64,000 nt of DNA from CAMDHY01 sp046156265 (GCF_046156265.1 NZ_JAWDIR010000002.1:124001-188000); one strand, 5' to 3'; positions 1 through 8,558 are shown, numbered from the stretch's first letter. The notes: generated from the sequence alone by a model not told the origin. Numbers and translations are program-made.

Positions 1-1343
1 CCAGAATCCTCACGCATCAGGTGTATGTAGCGCTTAAATATATTAACCGCCTGTCTACTAGTTTTCTCAGCCAAAGCCTTAATCTCTGGCTGAAATACCT
101 TCCTACCCATATCTGGATTTCCATCTCGAAAGTGGATGAGGATGTGCGTATTCGCCTGATATCCAATTGTTGACGTCAGCGGAATTACATTCAGATCGCC
201 CTGGACCATGAAATCGCTAGCTATCTGCATTCCACCCCTCAAAAGAAGGGGACTCCTGCGAATCTTCAGTACTTCTGCCTGGTACTGAGTCCATGACTTG
301 GCTGAGGATGCAAAGCATCCATATATCGCAACGTCATGCAGTCTAATTAACCTCTCTTCAGCTTCATCAAAAATCTTTGACCAGGATGGATCCGACTCGT
401 CAAGCAGATTATCTTTTGTCCAAATCTCGTACATGGCTGACAAATTCTTGAATTCTGCGGCAATTCTGCTTGAATCGCCATCACTAGCCCTTACGTGACG
501 GGCGACCTCGTCGACAGATTTAACCTTAGGCAATATCGAACCCCCAATCTCGTGGGGCCAGGGGTACTCCACATTTTCGCTTTCAATCACAGTCCTCTGA
601 CCAGCACGATCGACAACAGAGACAGTTGCGCGTGTCTTAGGTGCCGGCGCTCCGGCCAGGTAGACACCTCCAAGCGGCGTCCTTATTTTCAACATCTCAA
701 GCCACTGATAAGCTGAAGTGGCATTCCACCATGTCAAATCTGGCCGATTTCCATTTCCAATATGAATCGTTATAGAGGTACCGGACGCCAGGCCATCTAA
801 CTCGGGATCATCTCCATCTATTTCAACAAATCTAGGACGAGAATGAGTATGGCCGATTTCCTCCGCCCAGGCTCTCCCACCACTCAATTTGATAGCGTGC
901 TTAGTGCCGCCCTTCTTTGTTGCAACGCTAATACTTGAAAACCCGTACGCTAGAAATGTCGCCCCCACCCCCTTGTGGCCGCGTGACTCACGCCTATTTT
1001 TGAAGCTTACGGATGGCCGAAAGCAATATCTCAGCTCCCTTGCATCCATCCCTATTCCGTTGTCGACGACATTGATCGTATTCTCAATGCAGTTTATATT
1101 TACTGAGATGTGGCCGGTATCTGGCTGACCTGCCTTAACGCGGGCATCAATTGCATCCAGCCCATTCTGAATCAACTCAGAAAATACATCGAAGTAGTTC
1201 GTGTAACTCTTTAAAATGTTTGATACAATTCTCTTTGTCGCTTCCTGGAATATGCTTCTATCCTCCAAGTCGTCCTGCATATTCTCACTGAGGGGATCAA
1301 AGCCATCCAAATAGCGCGGCATCCCTTGCGAGTTTTCTATCAC
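1..1343 (-). CDS. GHKL (Hsp90/MutL-type) ATPase, partial, runs off the left edge
   Basis: The frame is open from a GTG at 1343 to base 1 (447 codons visible). GGGAGG lies 7 bases before the GTG and supports this start. The N-terminus shows the Bergerat ATP-binding fold: N-box E56...N60..D63A (ELIQNGLDAID), motif II D94-N-G-I-G98, and the lid motif G122-H-K-G-V-G127. After about residue 230 the sequence is mostly helical and I recognise no domain. The protein should bind and hydrolyse ATP. HATPase_c_3 proteins of this shape occur as MutL-like ATPases in some defence operons, including the MutL-Z1-DUF-AIPR (MZA) type. That link is inference, because the genes that would follow lie outside the window. 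Base composition is clearly poorer in G+C than everything to the right, which suggests transfer. Confidence 0.85.
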   Translation of the reverse strand, partial: MIENSQGMPRYLDGFDPLSENMQDDLEDRSIFQEATKRIVSNILKSYTNYFDVFSELIQNGLDAIDARVKAGQPDTGHISVNINCIENTINVVDNGIGMDARELRYCFRPSVSFKNRRESRGHKGVGATFLAYGFSSISVATKKGGTKHAIKLSGGRAWAEEIGHTHSRPRFVEIDGDDPELDGLASGTSITIHIGNGNRPDLTWWNATSAYQWLEMLKIRTPLGGVYLAGAPAPKTRATVSVVDRAGQRTVIESENVEYPWPHEIGGSILPKVKSVDEVARHVRASDGDSSRIAAEFKNLSAMYEIWTKDNLLDESDPSWSKIFDEAEERLIRLHDVAIYGCFASSAKSWTQYQAEVLKIRRSPLLLRGGMQIASDFMVQGDLNVIPLTSTIGYQANTHILIHFRDGNPDMGRKVFQPEIKALAEKTSRQAVNIFKRYIHLMREDS

Positions 1344-1519
1344 TTGCTACCCTCCCGCGTCCGCAACGGTCCCCGTCCGGAGTTTCGCACGAAATGGTAG
1401 AGAAGCTTCACTCTCTAGTCAAAACTGAGCCTAGGCCAGCTGGCCATATAGGTGGGACGGGCAAGAGAAAAGCTAGGGATTCGGCACGCAGAGCCAAGTA
1501 GCAACGCTGATACGTAATT

Positions 1520-1714
1520 CTATTCGGCAATCGCCCGCTTCCGGCCTCGCATCAGGCGCCGAGCCGCGAGTTCGGCTGCCGCGGCGCTCGGGAAGGTCAC
1601 GCCTTCCAGGGCGGAGAACATGTTCTCGACGGCGTGGAAGACGAAGGCGCGGCCCGAGCGGATGAGGATTCCGGCGGCGGTCTCTTCGATCTCGACGACG
1701 TAGGCATCGAACAT
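1520..1714 (-). CDS. Small hypothetical protein (64 aa)
   Basis: The ORF encodes MFDAYVVEIEETAAGILI... and ends in a basic tail (RRLMRGRKRAIAE). The start at 1714 is preceded by GAGGAG with a 9-base spacer. The same frame stays open further upstream, but that extension overlaps the sigma-54 regulator gene and has the Pro/Arg-rich composition of an out-of-frame read, so it was left out. The protein looks like a compact beta-rich domain: an alternating hydrophobic N-terminal strand, RSGRAFVFHAVENMFSALEGV, then a helix. No signal peptide, no membrane segment and no family is recognised. It is co-directional with and downstream of the sigma-54 activator, across a gap of about 235 bases. Confidence 0.55.
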   Translation of the reverse strand: MFDAYVVEIEETAAGILIRSGRAFVFHAVENMFSALEGVTFPSAAAAELAARRLMRGRKRAIAE

Positions 1715-1949
1715 GGCGTGCAACTCCTCACTCGACCGATCACGCGGACGTGAAAACGCCGCGGGAGGCGATGGGTTGCCCGGCGCCGGCGGAAAAGCTG
1801 GTGCCTGTCCCTCATCCGGATAAGCAAGTTGCGGGCCGAATCGCGTCGGGCTGCCCGGAGCCGGTCGCGCGGCCTCCGGCTGGTCCGCGCCGCGCCGGTC
1901 GCGGGGCGCGTCGGACCTGAGGGGGATGACGGGGGCGAGCGCGCCCGGC

Positions 1950-3104
1950 TCAGCCGGAAGGTGCCGGACAGGGCGCGTCTCCGACCTCGCCGGCAACCGC
2001 CTCACCATTGCGCCGCCGACGCGGCGGGATGACGCCGAGATGGGCGAGCTGCGTGCGGAAGGCGTTGCGGCTGAGGCCGAGGCGTTCGGCGGCCCGCACC
2101 TGGTTTGCCTGCGACAGATCGAAGGCGGAGCGCACCAGAAGCCGGGTGACGCGGTCGAACAGCTCCGGCTCGCCGTCCACCAGCGCCCGCTCGAACAGCG
2201 CCCGCAGGGCGTCCTCGAGACCGGCCGGGGCGTCTGCGACCGGCCGCAGCGAGCGCGTCAGCCTGAGCTCGTCGGCCTCGATGCGCGGCCCGCGGGCGAG
2301 GAGCACGGCGTTGTGGACGACATTCTCGAGCTCGCGGATGTTGCCCGGCCAGCCGTAGCCGGTGAGGGCTGTGAGCGCTGCCGGCGCGAAGGAGAGCTCC
2401 GGGCGGCCGAGGCGACGCCGGTAGAGGTCGAGGAAGTGCGCGGCGAGCGGGCGAATGTCGCCGGTTCGTGCCCGCAAAGGTGGCAGCGTCACGGTCGCGA
2501 CGTTGAGGCGGAACAAGAGGTCCTCGCGGAAGCGGCCGCTCGCCACGGCGCCGTCGAGGTCGACATTGGTGGCGGAGACGACGCGGACATCGACCGGGAT
2601 AGGGGTGCGGGCGCCGACCCGCACGACCTCGCGCTCCTGCAGGACGCGCAGCAGCTTCACCTGCATCGGAAGCGGCAGGTCGCCCACCTCGTCGAGCAGC
2701 AGCGTGCCGCCGTTCGCCGCCTCGAACCACCCGGGCTGCGTGCGCAGTGCGCCGGTGAAGGCACCCTTCTCGTGGCCGAACAGCTCGGCGTCGACGAGGC
2801 CGTCGGCGAGCGCACCGCAGTTCACCGCAACGAACGGGCCGGTCCGGCGCGCGGAGAGCTGGTGGATCTGCCGTGCCACCAGTTCCTTGCCCGTCCCCGT
2901 CTCGCCGACGACGAGGACGCTGGCGTCACTCGGCGCGAGGCGCGCGAGCTGGGCTTCGAGGTCCCGCGAAACGGGATCCTCGAACACCATCGCGGTGGCG
3001 CGCACCGTCTGCGGGTGGACGCGGCCGCCGGTCGCATCGAGCGACAGGACGCGCGGCGACGGGTTCGGCGGCACGTACGCGTGCCGGTGATAGGCCTCTC
3101 GCAC
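1950..3104 (-). CDS. Sigma-54-dependent transcriptional activator without a sensory domain
   Basis: This is a 384-residue bacterial enhancer-binding protein. The AAA+ domain begins almost at once: Walker A GETGTGKE at 67-74, the sigma-54 contact loop GAFTGA at 114-119, Walker B LLLDEVGD at 135-142, and the GWPGNIRELENVV segment near 260. A Fis-type helix-turn-helix (QVRAAERLGLSRNAFRTQL) lies near 345-365. Only about 40 residues precede the AAA+ core, so there is no receiver, GAF or PAS input domain. Activity must be set by partner proteins, expression level or a small ligand. The GTG start at 3104 has AAAGGAG 6 bases upstream. A perfect inverted repeat (3118-3145) sits immediately before that site. 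The target genes are unknown. Confidence 0.92.
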   Translation of the reverse strand: MREAYHRHAYVPPNPSPRVLSLDATGGRVHPQTVRATAMVFEDPVSRDLEAQLARLAPSDASVLVVGETGTGKELVARQIHQLSARRTGPFVAVNCGALADGLVDAELFGHEKGAFTGALRTQPGWFEAANGGTLLLDEVGDLPLPMQVKLLRVLQEREVVRVGARTPIPVDVRVVSATNVDLDGAVASGRFREDLLFRLNVATVTLPPLRARTGDIRPLAAHFLDLYRRRLGRPELSFAPAALTALTGYGWPGNIRELENVVHNAVLLARGPRIEADELRLTRSLRPVADAPAGLEDALRALFERALVDGEPELFDRVTRLLVRSAFDLSQANQVRAAERLGLSRNAFRTQLAHLGVIPPRRRRNGEAVAGEVGDAPCPAPSG

Positions 3105-3117
3105 GGGCGACTCCTTT

Positions 3118-3145
3118 CACGATAAAGACGAGTGTTTTTATCGTG
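3118..3145. promoter_or_regulatory. Perfect 9-bp inverted repeat upstream of the sigma-54 regulator
   Basis: CACGATAAA (3118-3126), ten bases, then TTTATCGTG (3137-3145). The dyad is A+T-rich in a G+C-rich neighbourhood, overlaps the stop codon of the phosphatase gene and ends directly before the AAAGGAG site of the regulator. It could be an autoregulatory operator, or an RNA hairpin that controls read-through or translation. There is no run of T, so a classical terminator is less likely. Confidence 0.55.
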
Positions 3146-3743
3146 TAAAAGCGCTGAAGGCGAGACGCTGTGATGCGTGAGGAGCCCTCGCGGCGGAAAA
3201 TTCGCCGCCCCAGGGCCGCGTTTTCGGGGCACGCGCCCAGCCGGAGGCCGGAACAGCAGGAACGGCGCGGCGCTCGCGCTCGGTCCAGGCGGTCTCAGCC
3301 CGCAACGTCGCAACGTCGGCCACGAGCCTCGGCGGCAGGGGAATGCCGCGCGCCGCGAGCGTGTCGATGACCACGGTCGGATCCGGCACCTGCTCCGCCT
3401 CGGCGACGAGCGCCAGGGCCGCGGCGTCACGGCCGAACCCGCAGTGGAGATAGAGCGGTCGCGGCAGCACGCGCACCATCTCCCGGAAGGCCCGCACCAT
3501 CTGCGGGGTCACCGCGCCGGGCGATGGCAGGCGAAGGAACGCGAGCCCCGCCGCTTCGGCCGCGGCCCTTTCCCGATCTTCGGTGGCGTCCGGGATGTCG
3601 GCACCAGTGGCAGAGCTGCTCGGGTCGCGCGTCAGGCAGACGATTGAGCGGAAGCCGCTGGCGGCGAGAATGGCGATGTCTTCATCGTCGGGCTCCTCGC
3701 CCACGAAGACCCGACCGATGGCGACTGGGGGGATCATGCCCAT
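3138..3743 (-). CDS. Dual-specificity/DUF442-like phosphatase-fold protein
   Basis: A protein of about 201 residues starting MGMIPPVAIGRVFVGEEPDDEDI. The fold resembles cyanobacterial/BLH-type dual-specificity phosphatases: a beta-strand opening, GFRSIVCLTRD, a proline-rich turn, AFREMVRVLPRPLYLHCGFGRDAAAL carrying the presumed P-loop Cys, and a C-terminal helix. The catalytic signature is off-register. Arg follows the Cys by four positions (C-G-F-G-R), where the usual loop is CX5R (CX4R in some DUF442 members), so activity is uncertain. The start at 3743 has GGAGG 5 bases upstream. Upstream in-frame starts (3758, 3872) lack such a site. The C-terminal 40 residues are Arg/Ala-rich and not conserved-looking. 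It lies just upstream of the sigma-54 regulator on the same strand. Confidence 0.6.
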   Translation of the reverse strand: MGMIPPVAIGRVFVGEEPDDEDIAILAASGFRSIVCLTRDPSSSATGADIPDATEDRERAAAEAAGLAFLRLPSPGAVTPQMVRAFREMVRVLPRPLYLHCGFGRDAAALALVAEAEQVPDPTVVIDTLAARGIPLPPRLVADVATLRAETAWTERERRAVPAVPASGWARAPKTRPWGGEFSAARAPHASQRLAFSAFTR

Positions 3744-3918
3744 GATGGCCTCCGACATGGCGGACGATGGTCCGCACTTGCAGAAGCACTCGCAGAAGGC
3801 GTGCCAGGTTAAATGGCGCGCAATCTCAGCAACTTGGCTCGGTCTGCCTGGTGCCACGTGTGGCATGGGCAACCGGGCAGCTGCCGAACCGCTGCACCGG
3901 AAGCAGCACGCGCTTTCG

Positions 3919-3990
3919 TCAGAACAGCAGGTAGATCAGGATGATGATCGGGATCGGGATGCCGATCATCCAGAGCAGGATACCCTTCAT
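3919..3990 (-). CDS. 23-residue hydrophobic membrane peptide
   Basis: This mini-gene encodes a Lys-initiated, almost entirely hydrophobic peptide (MKGILLWMIGIPIPIIILIY plus LLF), that is, one transmembrane helix with a G-I-P-I-P-I kink. GGAGA stands 6 bases before the ATG. Very similar 22-25 residue proteins with the IGIPIPIIIL signature are, from memory, widespread in Proteobacteria as uncharacterised membrane peptides. The clean Shine-Dalgarno site, the stop right after the helix and the family resemblance make it a likely real gene. Its role is unknown. Confidence 0.65.
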   Translation of the reverse strand: MKGILLWMIGIPIPIIILIYLLF

Positions 3991-4087
3991 GTCACTTCTC
4001 CGTGCGTGAGCGTTGTCACGGTGGAGAACGCAGCAGTTGGAAGCGGGTTCCGGCGCCTGACTCACACGTCGGCCGGCTGGACGTCGC

Positions 4088-5902
4088 TCAGAGCGGTGCG
4101 GTCGCCGCCGCAAGCCACGCCCGCGTCTCGTCGTCGACGAACGGGCCGATGCGGGCCATCACCTCGGCGTGGTAGCCATCGAGCCAGGCGCGGTCGGCCG
4201 GCGACAGCAGCGCCGGCTCGATCAGGCGGCGGTCGATCGGGGCGAAGGTCAGGGTCTCGAAGCCGTGCATCGGCCGCTCACCGCCGGCGAGCGGTTCGGC
4301 GGGCGTGACGAGCAAGAGGTTTTCGATGCGGATGCCGTATTCGCCCGCCTTGTAGTAGCCGGGCTCGTTGGAGAGGATCATCCCCGCTTCGAACGGCGTC
4401 GTGCCGAGCTTGGAGATCCGCTGCGGCCCCTCGTGCACCGAGAGATAGACGCCGACGCCGTGGCCCGTGCCGTGGTCGAAGTCGAGCCCCGCCTTCCAAA
4501 GCGCCATCCGCGCGAACGGATCGAGCTGGGCGCCGCTGGTGCCGACCGGGAAGCGGGCGGTCGAGATCGCGATCATGCCGGCGAGGACGCGGGTGAAGCG
4601 GTCGCGCATCTCCGCCGTCGGCTCGCCGACGATCACCGTGCGGGTGATGTCGGTGGTGCCGTCCTCGTACTGGCCACCGGAATCGATCAGATAGATCTCG
4701 CCCGGCTTCAACGGTGCGCTGGAGGCGCGCGTCACCCGGTAGTGCGGCAGCGCCGCGTGGGCGCCGGCGCCGGAGATGGTGTCGAAGGAGATGTCCTTCA
4801 GCGCCCCGGTCTCGGCGCGGAAGCGCTCCAGCGCCTCGGCGACCGCGATCTCGTCGAGGTGGCCCGCGGGCGCCGTCTTCTCCAGCCAGTGCAGGAAGCG
4901 CGTCACCGCCGCCCCGTCGCGCAGATGGGCACGGCGCGTGCCGGCGATCTCGGCGGCGTTCTTCACCGCCTTCGGCAGCAGCACCGGGTCCTGGCCCTCG
5001 ACGATCGTTCCGCCGGACGCGGTGATGCGGCGGGCGATGGCGTCGGCGGTGAGCTCCGGGTCGACGAGGACGCGTGCCGCCTTCGCGCCGAGCGCCGCCA
5101 GCGCCGGCGTCAGTCCCGACGGCTCGGCGATCTCGGCGACGTCAGCCACCGCCGAGCGGACGGCATTCGACAGCTTGCGGCCGTCAATGAAGAGCTGCGG
5201 TGGCGCGCCCTTGCGCAGGATGGCGAAGGCGAGCGGCACCGGGTTGTGGGCGACGTCGCTGCCGCGCACGTTGAACAGCCAGGCGATCGAATCCGGCTGC
5301 GTCAGCACCGCAGCGTCCACGCCGGCCTTCGCGAGCGCCGCGTCGAGGCGGGCGATCTTCTCGGCCGCAGAGGCGCCGGCGAGGTCACCCGGCTGCAACT
5401 GGACGGCGCCGACCGGCAGGTCCGGCCGGCCGTCCCACACCGCATCGACCGGGTTCTCCGCCACGGCGACGAACTCCGCCCCGGCCTCGCTGCACACCTT
5501 CTCCAGCCGCCGCACCTGCGCCACCGTGTGCAGCATCGGGTCGTAGCCGAGGCGCTGGCCCGGCTTCAGCCGGCCGGCGAGCCACTTCGAGGGCGGCATG
5601 TCGACGAGGTGGCAGCGCTCGAAGGCGCGGCCGTCGGTCTGCTCGCGCACCTGGAGCGTGTAGCGCCCGTCGACGAAGACGGCGGCCTCGTCGCCGAGCA
5701 CCACGCAGGTGCCGGCGGACCCGGTGAAGCCGGTGAGCCAGGCGAGCCGCTCGGCCGCCTTCGGCACGTACTCGCCCTGGTGCTCGTCCGCGCGCGGCAC
5801 GAGGAAGCCGTCGAGGCCTTCGGCCGCGAGCCGGGCGCGCAGGCGGGCGAGCCGGGCGGGGCCGGCGGCGGGTTCGGACGCGTCGTCGAAGCTCTGGAAC
5901 AT
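4088..5902 (-). CDS. Aminopeptidase P family (M24B) Xaa-Pro peptidase
   Basis: A 604-residue cytoplasmic metallopeptidase predicted to release an N-terminal residue ahead of proline. It has the long three-domain form: two creatinase-type N-terminal domains (about 1-310), the pita-bread M24 catalytic domain (about 320-545) and a short C-terminal M24_C tail (LTFAPIDRRLIEPALLSPAD). Metal-ligand motifs are visible: IDSGGQYEDGTTDITRT (two Asp), HGTGHGVGVYLSVHEGP (His) and NEPGYYKAGEYGIRIEN (two Glu). Length and ligand set match full-length active enzymes. It is transcribed alone, away from the small genes to its right. A long opposite-strand open frame over it is a composition artefact. Confidence 0.93.
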   Translation of the reverse strand: MFQSFDDASEPAAGPARLARLRARLAAEGLDGFLVPRADEHQGEYVPKAAERLAWLTGFTGSAGTCVVLGDEAAVFVDGRYTLQVREQTDGRAFERCHLVDMPPSKWLAGRLKPGQRLGYDPMLHTVAQVRRLEKVCSEAGAEFVAVAENPVDAVWDGRPDLPVGAVQLQPGDLAGASAAEKIARLDAALAKAGVDAAVLTQPDSIAWLFNVRGSDVAHNPVPLAFAILRKGAPPQLFIDGRKLSNAVRSAVADVAEIAEPSGLTPALAALGAKAARVLVDPELTADAIARRITASGGTIVEGQDPVLLPKAVKNAAEIAGTRRAHLRDGAAVTRFLHWLEKTAPAGHLDEIAVAEALERFRAETGALKDISFDTISGAGAHAALPHYRVTRASSAPLKPGEIYLIDSGGQYEDGTTDITRTVIVGEPTAEMRDRFTRVLAGMIAISTARFPVGTSGAQLDPFARMALWKAGLDFDHGTGHGVGVYLSVHEGPQRISKLGTTPFEAGMILSNEPGYYKAGEYGIRIENLLLVTPAEPLAGGERPMHGFETLTFAPIDRRLIEPALLSPADRAWLDGYHAEVMARIGPFVDDETRAWLAAATAPL

Positions 5903-6116
5903 CCGGCGTTTCTAGTGGCGCGGCGGTCGGCCCGCAACGGGGCGCGCCGGCGGCGGGGTTAAGATCGGGTTTATGCCGCGCCGCACCATTTCAGTGTGCA
6001 CATGCAAAATGCGCAGGGCCGGCATGCGGCCGGACCGCTACCGCGACGCGGCGCCGGTGCCTAGGTTCGCCTGGTCTAGGGAGGACGACGACAGACCGAA
6101 CGGAAGGAAATCGTTC

Positions 6117-6353
6117 ATGGCCAATGTCTCGTCCTCCGGTCTCGCGGCTCCCCTCCCCGGCGCCCGGATCGGAATCATCACAAGCCTGATCAACCAGGCC
6201 CGCAGCGCCTTCGCCGCCCGCCGCGCCGCGGCAGCGGAGATCCGCGCTCTCGCCGAAGTGCTGGCGCTGACGTGCCCGGCCGATCGTCGCCGCCTGCTGG
6301 CGGAGTACGACATCGCCGTGACCCGCCAGACGCTCCGCGGCAACGCGCGCTGA
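6117..6353 (+). CDS. Small DUF1127-like hypothetical protein (78 aa)
   Basis: The protein starts MANVSSSGLAAPLPGARIGI and continues with an Ala/Arg-rich helical segment (QARSAFAARRAAAAEIRAL...CPADRRRLLAEYDIAVTRQ). AAGGAAA lies 9 bases before the ATG. The layout (short disordered N-terminus, basic amphipathic helix, then a helix ending DRRRLLAEYDI) recalls alphaproteobacterial DUF1127/YjiS-like proteins, some of which bind RNA or act in phosphate and stress responses. The match is weaker than in the next gene. Both small genes point the same way and are about 155 bases apart, so they may be diverged duplicates. Confidence 0.6.
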   Translation: MANVSSSGLAAPLPGARIGIITSLINQARSAFAARRAAAAEIRALAEVLALTCPADRRRLLAEYDIAVTRQTLRGNAR

Positions 6354-6508
6354 ACGTTCGCGGCGCCGGACCTTCCGCGGCCGCGACGGTCGAGGGCCGG
6401 GCCCGCGGCCGGCGCATGGCCGCCCTGCACGGACCGGCCTGACCGGGCCGCACCGCCACCCCGATATCACACCCGACGCGGTCCCCCCGCCGCACGAGGA
6501 ACCAACCG

Positions 6509-6736
6509 ATGGCCTATGTTTCCGCTTCTCCCGACCTGTCGATCGGGACCACCCGCTCCGCCCGCAAGGGCCTGTTCTCGCGCGCCCTCGACCGGCTGAT
6601 CGAGGCCCGCACGCGCGAGGCGCAGCGCGTCGTCAACGGCTACCTGCTGACGCTCGACGACCAGACGCTCGCCGAGCTCGGCCACGACCGCGCCGCGCTG
6701 CGCCGTGTCGGCGCCGTCGCCCGCGCCCCGCTCTGA
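6509..6736 (+). CDS. DUF1127 family small protein (75 aa)
   Basis: The C-terminal half (AQRVVNGYLLTLDDQTLAEL followed by GHDRAALRR) fits the DUF1127 pattern of a helix, a TLDDQTLAELG turn and a basic end. The N-terminus is a flexible Ser/Thr-rich leader. GAGGAA lies 8 bases before the ATG. DUF1127 proteins are short, basic and abundant in Alphaproteobacteria, and a few are implicated in small-RNA maturation and carbon or phosphate metabolism. No membrane segment is seen. It converges with prmA, whose stop is about 68 bases away. Confidence 0.7.
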   Translation: MAYVSASPDLSIGTTRSARKGLFSRALDRLIEARTREAQRVVNGYLLTLDDQTLAELGHDRAALRRVGAVARAPL

Positions 6737-6803
6737 GCCTCGACGAACGCTGCGGGCGCACCCCACCGGGCGCGCCTGACGACGCCGGGTGCCCCGCCGC
6801 CGC

Positions 6804-8144
6804 TCAGCCGCGCTCGAAGGTGAGCGTCAGCCAGCCGTCGCGGGCATCGCGGCGGGTGAGCACGAGGCCCCGGCGGCGGTAGGCCGCCTCGACGCGGCGC
6901 CCGTCGGGCACACGCAGGCCCGAAAGAATGACGGTGGCGCGCGGCGCGAGCGCCCGTCCGATCGCCGGCGCCAGCCGCTCGAGCGGCCGCGCCAGGATGT
7001 TCGCCACCACGAGATCGAAGCCGCCGGCGGAAAGCCGCCGGTCGGCCATCCCGGTCGCCACGAACGGCCGGACGAACGGGCCGGCGCCGTTCGCGCGCGC
7101 ATTGGCCGCCGCCACCCTCACCGCCACCGGATCGATGTCGCTCGCCACCACCGCCACCTTGGCGAGCCGGGCGATGGCGATCGCCAGCACGCCGGTGCCG
7201 GTGCCGAGGTCGAGCGCCCGCCGCGGTCGCCCGCGCCGCAGCACCCGCTCGATGGCGGCGAGGCAGCCGACGGTGGTCGCGTGATGGCCGGTGCCGAAGG
7301 CGAGGCCCGCCTCGATGTCGATCGTCACGATGCCCGCCGGCTCGCCGCCGCGCGCATGCCGGCCGCGCACGAGGAAGCGCCCCTCGCGCACCGGCGGCAG
7401 GCCCTCGAGGCTTTTCGCCACCCAGTCCTCGTCGCCGAGCGGCTCGACGGTGATCAAGGATCCGAAACCGTCGCCGCCGACGGCATCGAGGATGCGCGCC
7501 CGCGCCTCAGCCGCGGTGCCGCCGAACACCAGCACCTCGACGGCCCACGGCCACTCCTCGTCGCGCACGAGCCGCGCCGCGAACGCCGGCGCGCCGGCGC
7601 CGGCCTCCACCGCCACGGAGCGCTCCGCCGCCGGTGGCCGTCCGCTCGGCGCGGAACCGCTCGCCCCAAGACCAGCCGTGACCGGCCCTGCCGGCCCACC
7701 GGCCGCGGGTGGCAGTTCGTAGCGCGTCACCGGCCAGCCGTCGGCCTCGACGGCGCGCTCGACGAGCGCCGCGATGCGCTCCGCCTCGAGTTCGGCCGCG
7801 ACAAGGCAGACGCGCCAGGTGATGTCGGGTGCAGGGTCGGTGTCGGCGGACTCGTCGGACGGGAGGTCGTCGAACGTAACGTGGTCGGGCGGGACGTCGT
7901 CGAAGGGGAGATCGTCGGACGGTATGCCTGCGCCCGCGGTCGCGGTGAGCAGCCCGTCGACGCTCCGGTCGGCGGCGTCCGTTCGCGCGGAGACGGAACC
8001 GGCCGGACCGGAGGCGGGCTCTCCGCCGTCGCCACTGGCACGGCCGCGCGACTGCGCCTTGCGACGCTTGAGGTTCTCGCGCAGCGCAGCCGCCAGGCGC
8101 CGCTTGCGCGCTTCCTCGCCGCCGCCCGTCACCCGTCCGCCCAC
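6804..8144 (-). CDS. prmA: Ribosomal protein L11 methyltransferase PrmA, with an extended N-terminus
   Basis: The C-terminal 200 residues are a class I SAM methyltransferase. Visible motifs are AFGTGHHATTVGCL, DLGTGTGVLAIAIARL (SAM motif I), ASDIDPVAV and VVANILARPLERLAP, the NIL signature typical of PrmA. The domain preceding it (ITWRVCLVAAELEAERI... to VFGGTAAEARARI) is the PrmA N-terminal substrate domain. At about 446 residues the protein is roughly 150 longer than usual. The first 35 residues form a basic helix (RLAAALRENLKRRKAQ) that elsewhere occurs as a small separate protein. A linker with Asp-rich repeats (PSDDLPFDDVPPDHVTFDDL) and a Gly/Pro/Ala insertion follow. GTG at 8144 has GGAGAGG 6 bases upstream; GTG 8132 and TTG 8234 are alternatives. 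The expected role is trimethylation of L11. Confidence 0.85.
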   Translation of the reverse strand: MGGRVTGGGEEARKRRLAAALRENLKRRKAQSRGRASGDGGEPASGPAGSVSARTDAADRSVDGLLTATAGAGIPSDDLPFDDVPPDHVTFDDLPSDESADTDPAPDITWRVCLVAAELEAERIAALVERAVEADGWPVTRYELPPAAGGPAGPVTAGLGASGSAPSGRPPAAERSVAVEAGAGAPAFAARLVRDEEWPWAVEVLVFGGTAAEARARILDAVGGDGFGSLITVEPLGDEDWVAKSLEGLPPVREGRFLVRGRHARGGEPAGIVTIDIEAGLAFGTGHHATTVGCLAAIERVLRRGRPRRALDLGTGTGVLAIAIARLAKVAVVASDIDPVAVRVAAANARANGAGPFVRPFVATGMADRRLSAGGFDLVVANILARPLERLAPAIGRALAPRATVILSGLRVPDGRRVEAAYRRRGLVLTRRDARDGWLTLTFERG

Positions 8145-8412
8145 CGTCCGCCTCTCCGCGCCTGATCGTCTGGGCGGACTTATGCGACGCCACCCGGCCC
8201 CTGCCAACCCATCGACCCGAGCCGGGTCACTCAACCGTGGACGGCGGCGCCCCGGCCGGGCGGCTCAACTCCCCTGATCGGACCGCCGCGCCCCGCGACA
8301 CCGGCGCAATCGCCGTCGCGCGCGGTGAAGTCGGGGGTAAAGCTTGCGCCCCCCCGGCCGCTATGGCACAAGGCCCCGCGACGAGCCGCCCCCCTGCGGG
8401 CGCCCGCCGGAC

Positions 8413-8487
<75 letters not shown>

Positions 8488-8558
8488 GGCCAACTCCCTG
8501 ACGAACCTGAACCATCCTGATTTTGCGGGGGTCCGCCCTGCTTCTCGCTGCGGGCATT

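Noticed and set aside
1926..3125. Long plus-strand open frame over the sigma-54 regulator gene
   Set aside because: Arg/Gly/Glu-rich product without domains, exactly antisense to a gene with intact AAA+ motifs; a third-position G+C artefact.
4169..5962. 597-codon plus-strand frame over the aminopeptidase P gene
   Set aside because: Low-complexity basic/acidic composition and no ribosome site; the minus-strand peptidase is certain.
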